Shown one piece after another: positions 6,401 through 10,842 of a DNA stretch of 10,842 nt (within the stretch, counting starts at the first letter, position 1; each line of letters opens with the position of its first letter). A program made the position numbers and the translations under genes. The notes beneath the pieces were generated by a model, which was given only the letters and a program-made list of their open reading frames with translations, was not told the origin of the DNA and did not search any database. This DNA is from an uncultured Eubacteriales bacterium (GTDB lineage Bacteria; Bacillota; Clostridia; UMGS1883), in contig CAJJUC010000082.1 in the NCBI GenBank assembly GCA_905195005.1, positions 1 to 10,842 of the forward strand, given 5' to 3'.

Positions 6401-7104
6401 AACGACATTATCGTTTTTTTGATTTTTGCAATCGGGCGCGGTTCAAGAACGGAGAATATTTCGCCGCGTATCATGCAGGCGCCGGAATCCGTATTTATTT
6501 CCTTAATCGGCGTTATTTCGCCTTGGACAAAGGGTTTTCCGATTAATGCGCCCTCGGCGACAACCGAAACTATTTTTTCCGCTTTCTGCGGCTTTGCCTG
6601 CACTGAAATCGGTTCAAGCTTCGTTTCCAGCGTCATTTCGTCCTCACCGAATAAAACTCTTCCCGTTATTCCGAAAATGCTCCTCAGCATATCGGAAATA
6701 ACCTTGTCAGTGTTCCCGTTTTCAATCACATCGCGGTTTCCGTGCCGCAGCATAAGGCGCACACCGCCCTCGCATTCCTCAATTCCGCATGATTCGAGAA
6801 TCATATACGTGAGCGGATCCGTATGCGTCATGGACGCAATGCAGAAGGACGCTGCTTTTTTTATGTCAACCTCTCCGCAGTCAAAGGTTACGAAAATCCT
6901 TGCTCTTTCGAGGCGGTAAACGCGCTGAATTTCGTTAAGATACGCGTCAATGCGCGGATACGGAACAAACGCGCCGAATTTGACATACAGCTTCATGGAG
7001 CGGCGCTCGCGGTTGATGATAATCCGCGTTATAAGTCCGCGCCCTATATCGCTGTCTCCGTCAACAGCCGGAAACGCTTCCGAAAGGGTATATTCTTCCT
7101 TCAT
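3469..7104 (-). CDS. polC: DNA polymerase III alpha subunit PolC, lacking the exonuclease domain
   Basis: PolC is the main replicative polymerase of Firmicutes. This one has 1211 residues; B. subtilis PolC has about 1437. In order it shows an N-terminal domain (1-180) and an OB fold (about 205-290). The PHP domain carries all nine metal-ligand positions: His310, His312, Asp343, His344, Glu368, His386, Cys436, Asp510 and His512. Next come GSRGSVGSS (655-663) and a cysteine zinc module (Cys683, 686, 699, 701, 708, 711). The palm aspartates are Asp737 and Asp739 in 'PDIDLNF' and Asp862 in 'KLDILGHDD'. There is a helix-hairpin-helix (about 1147-1165) and a C-terminal clamp-binding motif QVSIF (1203-1207). 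The DEDD proofreading exonuclease that normally interrupts PHP is missing: 'YGCEGYLIEAGAPL' runs almost directly into 'RYHIIIFAQN' (365-392). Reading frame and flanks are clean, so this looks like a real domain absence. The ATG overlaps the ispG stop (ATGA), which suggests translational coupling. Polymerase identity is certain; the lack of exonuclease is seen directly. Confidence 0.97.
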   Translation of the reverse strand: MKEEYTLSEAFPAVDGDSDIGRGLITRIIINRERRSMKLYVKFGAFVPYPRIDAYLNEIQRVYRLERARIFVTFDCGEVDIKKAASFCIASMTHTDPLTYMILESCGIEECEGGVRLMLRHGNRDVIENGNTDKVISDMLRSIFGITGRVLFGEDEMTLETKLEPISVQAKPQKAEKIVSVVAEGALIGKPFVQGEITPIKEINTDSGACMIRGEIFSVLEPRPIAKIKKTIMSFYITDYTGSITCKCFVPMSAADEVFDALKKNKCVCVRGKAEYDTYSNELTIMARDIIPSSMPSIPDNAEVKRVELHAHTKSSAMDACVSAKDLVSQAMKWGHKAIAITDHGCVQAFPEAFKTANGKIKILYGCEGYLIEAGAPLAKETKRYHIIIFAQNLVGLKNLYKLVSASNLEHFYRKPLIPRDVLIEHREGLLLGSACEAGEVFRAVLADKPEEEIEKIASFYDYLEIQPIGNNAYLVRNGAVPNDEGLRELNRKIVRLGEKLGKKVVATCDVHFLRERDEIFRRILQAGQGFKDADMQPPLFFRNTEQMLAEFEYLGSEKAYEVVVTNTNYISDIIEDIRPVPKGNFPPKIEGSAEDIERIARETAKELYGDPLPEIVENRLQRELTSVIGNGYADLYNIARLLVQHSREQGYVVGSRGSVGSSFLAFCSKITEVNSLPPHYRCPKCKTVDFVESEEYDCGCDMPDKNCPKCGTKYVKEGYNIPFETFLGFKGDKQPDIDLNFSGENQSSAHKYTEEIFGHGYVFRAGTVSTVAEKTAYGYVKRYFEDRGIKIHNAEVERLKQGVMKVKTTTGQHPGGVIVLPKGHDIHEFTPIQHPAEDTSSEIITTHFDYHSIDENLLKLDILGHDDPTMIKMLNDLTGVDPTKIPLDDKKVMSLFLSTEALGVKPEDIGSETGTFAVPEFGTNFVRKMLMDTKPTTLGELIRISGLSHGTNVWTNNAQILVEKGICTLKNAICCRDDIMNYLIRRGLPPARAFTIMEQVRKGKKLKPGDEEEMREHEVPEWYIESCNKIQYMFPKAHAAAYVTMSLRVAYFKVYYPVAFYQSYYTVRADTFDYETMALGKDRAQAKLRELTQMEKPSARDKATATILEVVNEMYARGIEFTPLDIYKSHPTKYLNIDGKILPALNSVAGLGDKVANAIAEARKDGPFFSIDEFKQRTGASEAHIELFKQFGCFNGIPQSAQVSIFELSE

Positions 7105-8150
7105 ATCTCAAAATCCTCGATTTCTTTAAACAGTTCATCCGCTGCGCACTCAATCGGCACCTTGCGCAGTATCTCACCGCGGCGGAACAGCAGCGCGTTT
7201 CCGTCGCCGCAGGCAATGCCTATATCCGCCTCACGCGCTTCGCCGGGACCGTTTACCGCGCAGCCCATAACGGCAACGCGGATGTTTTTCTTCACGCCCG
7301 AAAGGCGCCGCTGAACCTCCTGCGCAACGGGAATCATGTCAACCTTGCATCTGCCGCATGTGGGGCAGCTGACAAGCCGCGCGCCGCCGCGCATATCAAG
7401 CGCTTTTAGAAGCTCAATTCCTGCCGTTACCTCCTTTTCGGGAGGGGCGGTCAGCGAAAAACGCAGCGTGTCCCCTATTCCGCCGAGCAGCAGCGCACCG
7501 ATTCCGGCGCTGTTTTTGATTATTCCGCCATACTCGCAGCCTGCCTCTGTCACGCCGAGGTGAAAAGGATAATCGACCGCTTCGGCAAGCTTCCGATAGC
7601 TTTCGACGGTGCGCCGTACATCGCTTGACTTCATCGACACAGCAATATCGTAAAATCCGCAGTCCTCAAGCAGCTTTATGTGGCGCAGCGCACTCTCGCA
7701 AAGCGCTTCTGCCGTCGGGCGGGTGAATTTTTCGAGAATATCGCGTTCAAGCGAGCCGCCGTTCACGCCGATTCTTATGGGGATTCCGCGCGAGCCGCAC
7801 TCATCCGCAACGGCTCGGACGCGGTCGGGCGAGCCGATATTCCCCGGATTTATCCTTATTTTATCCGCTCCGCCGCGCGCGCAGTAAAGCGCAAGACGAT
7901 AGTCAAAATGAATGTCCGCAACCATGGGGAGGGGCGATTCCTTCCTTATTTCGCAAAATGCTTCCGCCGCCGACATGTCCGGAACGGCGAGCCGCACTAT
8001 GTCGCAGCCCGACTCATGCAGGCGCATAATCTGCGCAAGCGTTGCTTTAGCATCGTGCGTGTCCGTGTTGCACATTGACTGCACGCTCACGGGAGCGCCG
8101 CCGCCGATTTTCACTCCGCCGACGTTTATTTGTTTTGACATTCTGCGCAT
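7101..8150 (-). CDS. ispG: 4-hydroxy-3-methylbut-2-enyl diphosphate synthase (flavodoxin/ferredoxin), IspG
   Basis: IspG carries out the next-to-last step of the MEP isoprenoid pathway. It converts methylerythritol cyclodiphosphate to HMBPP using a [4Fe-4S] cluster, in the cytoplasm. The 349 residues are typical of the short bacterial form. An N-terminal TIM barrel carries 'PVSVQSMCNTDT' (20-31), 'ADIHFDYRLAL' (78-88), 'KIRINPGNIG' (97-106) and 'IRIGVNGGSLE' (125-135). The C-terminal part holds the cluster ligands Cys262, Cys265 and Cys297 plus Glu304, in 'SCPTCGRC' and 'GCAVNGPGE'. The start is supported by AGGAGGGG (complement of 8157-8164) six bases upstream. It is followed immediately by polC. 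The dxr and rseP genes that often precede ispG in Firmicutes are absent here; a tandem-ACT gene with its own terminator lies upstream. No clear promoter was found in the 76 bases between that gene and ispG. Confidence 0.97.
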   Translation of the reverse strand: MRRMSKQINVGGVKIGGGAPVSVQSMCNTDTHDAKATLAQIMRLHESGCDIVRLAVPDMSAAEAFCEIRKESPLPMVADIHFDYRLALYCARGGADKIRINPGNIGSPDRVRAVADECGSRGIPIRIGVNGGSLERDILEKFTRPTAEALCESALRHIKLLEDCGFYDIAVSMKSSDVRRTVESYRKLAEAVDYPFHLGVTEAGCEYGGIIKNSAGIGALLLGGIGDTLRFSLTAPPEKEVTAGIELLKALDMRGGARLVSCPTCGRCKVDMIPVAQEVQRRLSGVKKNIRVAVMGCAVNGPGEAREADIGIACGDGNALLFRRGEILRKVPIECAADELFKEIEDFEI

Positions 8151-8177
8151 AATCGTCCCCTCCTATATATAAGCTTC

Positions 8178-8215
8178 AAAAACACCGGCTGCGCATATTG
8201 GCGAAGCCGGTGTTT
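8178..8215 (-). terminator. Intrinsic terminator of the ACT-domain gene
   Basis: An 11-bp perfect stem (AAACACCGGCT at 8180-8190 with AGCCGGTGTTT at 8205-8215) is followed on the minus strand by a run of five T. It lies 11 bases after the ACT gene stop and about 14 bases before the ispG ribosome binding site. IspG therefore needs read-through or a promoter I cannot recognise. Confidence 0.88.
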
Positions 8216-8226
8216 GAGTTTTCTTA

Positions 8227-8658
8227 TTACAGCGCTTCAATATCATGCTGCGAAATAAGCTTAATCCCATTTTTCTCCATAATGCGCGCCGCATTTTCGT
8301 TATCCTCAACTCGGAGAACAACATATGCATTTTCACCGGCAACGGTTATGAATGCATAGAGATATTCAACATTGATTCCGTTATCGGCGATAACGCGGAG
8401 AACCTTTGACAGTCCGCCCGGTGTGTCGGGAATTTCAATTCCGATAACCTTTGTGACAGACACAACGCAGTTATTGTCGCTGAGAACTGCCTTTGCCTTA
8501 TCAATATCGCTTACAATCAGGCGAAGTATTCCGAATTCCTGCGTGTCCGCAACGCTGAGTGCGCGGATGCTTATTCCGGCAGCCGCAAGGCTTTCCGTGA
8601 TACCCGCGATTGTTCCCTGTTTATTTTCCACAAAAATGGAAAGCTGGCTGATAGTCAT
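8227..8658 (-). CDS. Tandem ACT-domain protein (amino acid-binding regulator)
   Basis: This 143-residue protein consists of two ACT domains (about 3-68 and 71-141) and nothing else. Each has the beta-alpha-beta pattern: 'SIFVENKQGTIAGITESLA' starts the first and 'GIEIPDTPGGLSKVLRVIA' starts the second, with 'GISIRALSVADT' and 'GINVEYLYAF' as the second strands. ACT domains usually bind amino acids and change the activity of enzymes or regulators. Free-standing tandem forms of this size are common in Clostridia, often beside phenylacetate-CoA ligase genes, but their ligand is not established and no such gene lies here. ATG 8658 is preferred over a GTG at 8667: GAGGAG (complement of 8667-8672) lies eight bases before the ATG and overlaps the GTG. 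The gene forms a single-gene unit with its own promoter and terminator. Confidence 0.9.
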   Translation of the reverse strand: MTISQLSIFVENKQGTIAGITESLAAAGISIRALSVADTQEFGILRLIVSDIDKAKAVLSDNNCVVSVTKVIGIEIPDTPGGLSKVLRVIADNGINVEYLYAFITVAGENAYVVLRVEDNENAARIMEKNGIKLISQHDIEAL

Positions 8659-8698
8659 TAATACCACTCCTCTTGTAATTCAAGCATTTTCATGATTT

Positions 8699-8727
8699 AT
8701 TATACTATATTCTCTTCCGAAAGTCAA
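8699..8727 (-). promoter_or_regulatory. Sigma-A promoter of the ACT-domain gene
   Basis: On the minus strand TTGACT (complement of 8722-8727) is followed after exactly 17 bases by a perfect TATAAT (complement of 8699-8704). The expected start is near 8692, leaving a leader of about 33 bases with GAGGAG before the ATG. Confidence 0.88.
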
Positions 8728-8746
8728 TAATTTAAAGCCCGGTTTC

Positions 8747-8905
8747 TCAGTCTGCTTCTGTAGATGTGCTAATATCTTTATGGCTTGCAGACCTTACAGG
8801 CGGTGCGTCCGCGGCTGCCCATGAAAAGGCAAGCAAAATACAGAGCAGCAGCGCCGAAAATTTCCTCTCCAATCCTGCGCCGTGTAACTTTTCTTTTGCA
8901 AGCAT
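8747..8905 (-). CDS. Small protein with one hydrophobic segment, 52 residues, function unknown
   Basis: Translation begins 'MLAKEKLHGAGLERK', followed by a hydrophobic segment 'FSALLLCILLAFSWAAA' (about 16-32) and a short polar tail ending 'STSTEAD'. The shape fits a signal peptide with possible cleavage after Ala-rich 'WAAADA', releasing a peptide of about 20 residues. A single-pass membrane protein is the alternative. ATG 8905 is chosen because GGAGGG (complement of 8914-8919) lies eight bases upstream; the longer in-frame reading from 8998 overlaps the phosphofructokinase gene and lacks such a site. It starts about 20 bases after the phosphofructokinase stop, so the two are probably co-transcribed. 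No family was recognised, and no terminator was seen before the ACT promoter. Confidence 0.55.
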   Translation of the reverse strand: MLAKEKLHGAGLERKFSALLLCILLAFSWAAADAPPVRSASHKDISTSTEAD

Positions 8906-8925
8906 TTCATTTTCCCTCCGTTTTT

Positions 8926-10158
8926 CTATAACTTTATATGCATGGGCAGTCCGTTCGCCATAAACTGCGAAGCCTCGCCCATTACAAGCGGAGAACAATA
9001 TTCGATAAATTCGGCGGTCACATAATCGCCATCGGCATTAATCATTGAATCGGGAACGGTTTTTGCTAAATTCGCAATATTATGCACGTCCGCCGTATCG
9101 GTAATGCAGGTATAGGGAAGATCCGAAACACGCTTGAGCAGAACCATTTTTCCGCTTTCGCCGTTTGCCGCCGCTTTCACGGCTGCCGCGCCGCACGAAA
9201 AGGCTTCTTCAATATCGGTTATTGAAGCAATGTGTGAAGCGCAGCGCTGAAGCGTTGAAAGCTCCACTGCGCGCGTTTTTATTCCGAGCTGCGATTTAAG
9301 CATTGCCGCAACTGCCTGTCCGGTGCCGGAAAGCTGCGTGTGCCCGAAAATGTCCTTCGTTCCACCGCCGATTGCACAAAGATACTCGCCCTCAGGCGTA
9401 CGCACACCCTCCGAAACGGCGATTACAAGTGATTTCTTTTCCTTTTGCAGCTGCTCAACGCGCTGCGTGATAAACTCCGCATTTATCGGGCGCTCGGGCA
9501 GCAGAATCATATCCGCGCCCTCGCAGTCGTCTCCGCGTGCAAGTGCGGCGGCAGCTGTCAGCCAGCCAGAATCGCGCCCCATGATTTCAACAACCGTAAC
9601 GCTTTTCAAATCGTAAACCAGTCCGTCGCGCACAAGCTCCTTTGTAACAGTTGCAATATACTTTGCCGCACTTCCGTAGCCCGGGGTGTGATCCGTGATT
9701 TCAAGGTCATTGTCAATTGTTTTCGGAACTCCGACAAAGCGTATATCCGACTCGACAAGGCACGCATAGTCATACAATTTGCCCACTGTGTCCATGGAAT
9801 CGTTCCCGCCGATATAGAAGCAGCAGGTTATATTATGCTCCTTAAAAAATGTAAAAAGCTTTTCATATATTTCATTTCCCTTTTCGGGCTTCGGGAGCTT
9901 ATAGCGGCACGAGCCGAGAAATGATGACGGCGTGCGCTTAAGAAGCTCAACATCAAAATCGGTTTTCAGCGTTTCATCCAGAACTGTATATTTGTCGGAC
10001 AGGATTCCCTCAATTCCGTTGACCATTCCCAAAACCTTATCGGCTCCGAGCTTCTTTGCGGCGGCAAACACCCCCGCAAGCGATGAATTGATAACCGCAG
10101 TCGGTCCGCCGGACTGCCCCACAAGCACGTTTCCTTTTATATGTAAATTGTCGTTCAA
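8926..10158 (-). CDS. pfp: 6-phosphofructokinase, probably diphosphate-dependent
   Basis: This 410-residue phosphofructokinase phosphorylates fructose 6-phosphate at C1 in glycolysis. Landmarks are 'VGQSGGPTAVINSS' (13-26), 'YIGGNDSMDT' (115-124), 'VPKTIDNDLE' (144-153) with catalytic Asp149, and 'EIMGRDSGWLTAAAALARG' (191-209). Two positions that are Gly in ATP enzymes are Asp120 (GGND, not GGDG) and Lys146 (PKTIDND, not PGTIDND). That Asp/Lys pair is the known hallmark of pyrophosphate-dependent enzymes, in which the reaction is reversible. The length also exceeds the roughly 320 residues of ATP-type PfkA. A TTG at 10158 is the start: GGAG (complement of 10168-10171) lies a suitable distance upstream and no better ATG precedes 'GNVLVGQSGG'. 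It begins 19 bases after the stop of a ROK-kinase fragment. Phosphoryl donor is inferred from motif residues. Confidence 0.93.
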   Translation of the reverse strand: MNDNLHIKGNVLVGQSGGPTAVINSSLAGVFAAAKKLGADKVLGMVNGIEGILSDKYTVLDETLKTDFDVELLKRTPSSFLGSCRYKLPKPEKGNEIYEKLFTFFKEHNITCCFYIGGNDSMDTVGKLYDYACLVESDIRFVGVPKTIDNDLEITDHTPGYGSAAKYIATVTKELVRDGLVYDLKSVTVVEIMGRDSGWLTAAAALARGDDCEGADMILLPERPINAEFITQRVEQLQKEKKSLVIAVSEGVRTPEGEYLCAIGGGTKDIFGHTQLSGTGQAVAAMLKSQLGIKTRAVELSTLQRCASHIASITDIEEAFSCGAAAVKAAANGESGKMVLLKRVSDLPYTCITDTADVHNIANLAKTVPDSMINADGDYVTAEFIEYCSPLVMGEASQFMANGLPMHIKL

Positions 10159-10177
10159 TCAGCTTCACTCCGTTTCT

Positions 10178-10842
10178 TTATTCGTTTTTATTTTTCCAAA
10201 GCAGCGCAGCGCCGATAATTCCGGCGTCATTTCCGAGCCGCGATGTGAGGATTTTCGTCTTTTTTATGTCGGGATTCGGCGCGGTATATTCATTTTTTAA
10301 CACAAATTCGCGCACAGGCGCCATAACCACCTCGCCCTGCTGCGCAACTGCTCCGCCGACAACGATTTCATCGGGCTGAAAGATGTTCACAACATCGGTA
10401 AGCCCTATTGCAACCTCTTTTATCCATGCGTCGCGCACGGCTGCCGCCGCCTTGTCGCCGCTTTCAGCCTTATCAAAAACGGTTTTACCGTTGATAACCT
10501 CGTTTTTTCCGTCGTAGCTGAAATGCACGTTCTGCAGCGCGACAGAAGCATCCTGCGGGTGCTGCGGAACAGCCCGAATCTGCATGGGCGCTGCCTCCAG
10601 CACCGAGTCAATGCGTGCCAGCGCATCCGCTACCACCATCTTGCTCTCGCTCATGTACATCATGCGGGTCAAAGTCAGGGAAATCACCGGCGTAATGATG
10701 ATATAGAACAGCAGGTTCAGCAGGAATTCCGGCGTGACACCGTGTGCCGTGAACAGCAGCCCGCCCGCGATCAAAAAGGCGAACACGCCGTTGACGGCGG
10801 CGGTGTAGAACATCATGGGCAGGCGCAGGTCTTTGGTGTAGG
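10178..10842 (-). CDS. Chimeric ORF: ABC exporter fragment joined in frame to C-terminal third of a ROK sugar kinase (partial at window edge)
   Basis: The frame is open to the window end; an internal ATG lies at 10816. The first half (about 10500-10842) resembles the end of an ABC exporter membrane domain and the start of its ATPase: a hydrophobic stretch with 'GGLLFTAHG' and 'LLFYIIITPVISLTLT', the linker 'DALARIDSVLEAAPM', then 'VALQNVHFSYDG'. Walker A never follows. From about 10500 down to 10178 the protein becomes ROK-type: 'INGKTVFDKAESGDKAA', 'VVNIFQPDEIVVGGAVAQQG' and the terminal 'SRLGNDAGIIGAALL', typical of glucokinase C-termini. The ROK ATP site and its Cys-rich zinc motif are missing. 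Codon use changes at the join: the ABC half has 6 TTC to 1 TTT and 12 CTG with no CTT, while the ROK half uses only TTT for Phe and also CTT, CTC and TTA for Leu. It fits an assembly or recombination chimera; a working fusion is unlikely. A native glucokinase beside phosphofructokinase would make pathway sense. Confidence 0.8.
   Translation of the reverse strand, partial: YTKDLRLPMMFYTAAVNGVFAFLIAGGLLFTAHGVTPEFLLNLLFYIIITPVISLTLTRMMYMSESKMVVADALARIDSVLEAAPMQIRAVPQHPQDASVALQNVHFSYDGKNEVINGKTVFDKAESGDKAAAAVRDAWIKEVAIGLTDVVNIFQPDEIVVGGAVAQQGEVVMAPVREFVLKNEYTAPNPDIKKTKILTSRLGNDAGIIGAALLWKNKNE

Noticed and set aside
8659..8667. GTG at 8667 as start of the ACT protein
   Set aside because: It overlaps the GAGGAG ribosome binding site; ATG 8658 is properly spaced.
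8906..8998. Longer form of the 52-residue protein starting at 8998
   Set aside because: The added part is antisense-free but overlaps the phosphofructokinase 3' end in another frame, and no ribosome site precedes it.
9445..9924. 159-codon plus-strand ORF within phosphofructokinase
   Set aside because: Antisense shadow of a well-supported gene, with no motifs.
1..10842. CRISPR arrays, insertion sequences, tRNAs, defence or phage modules
   Set aside because: No spaced direct repeats, transposase motifs, tRNA-like T-arm/anticodon patterns or phage proteins were seen; the window is mostly core metabolism, replication and transport.

Overview
The window looks like a chromosomal piece of a spore-forming low-to-mid GC Firmicute of class Clostridia, probably an uncultured gut-type lineage. 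The signs are a Gram-positive type DNA polymerase III (PolC), an ispG-polC pair, RNase J, an L-box lysine riboswitch, a SpoVM-like sporulation peptide and a tandem-ACT protein. No rRNA, tRNA, CRISPR array or insertion sequence was seen.

Plus strand, 1-3115. The C-terminal end of RNase J is followed by a 400-base leader. This holds a strong extended -10 promoter, a full lysine riboswitch and an intrinsic terminator. The leader controls a three-gene polar amino acid ABC importer: lipoprotein receptor, permease and ATPase. The riboswitch makes lysine the probable substrate. The operon ends at a 12-bp perfect hairpin where it meets genes coming from the opposite strand.

Minus strand, 10842 down to 3122. 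At the right edge is an open frame joining a piece of an ABC exporter to the C-terminal third of a ROK sugar kinase; this is probably an assembly chimera or a recombination scar. Next come a PPi-type phosphofructokinase (TTG start) and a 52-residue protein with one hydrophobic segment. A tandem-ACT protein follows with its own consensus promoter and terminator, then ispG overlapping polC by ATGA. Downstream of the polC terminator lie two tiny genes: a 50-residue membrane protein whose ribosome binding site sits in the terminator stem, and a 23-residue SpoVM-like peptide.

The most notable points are these. PolC is about 1211 residues and lacks the DEDD 3'-5' exonuclease normally inserted in its PHP domain, yet keeps all nine PHP metal-ligand positions. 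There is a previously easy-to-miss spoVM gene. The terminal ORF is chimeric.
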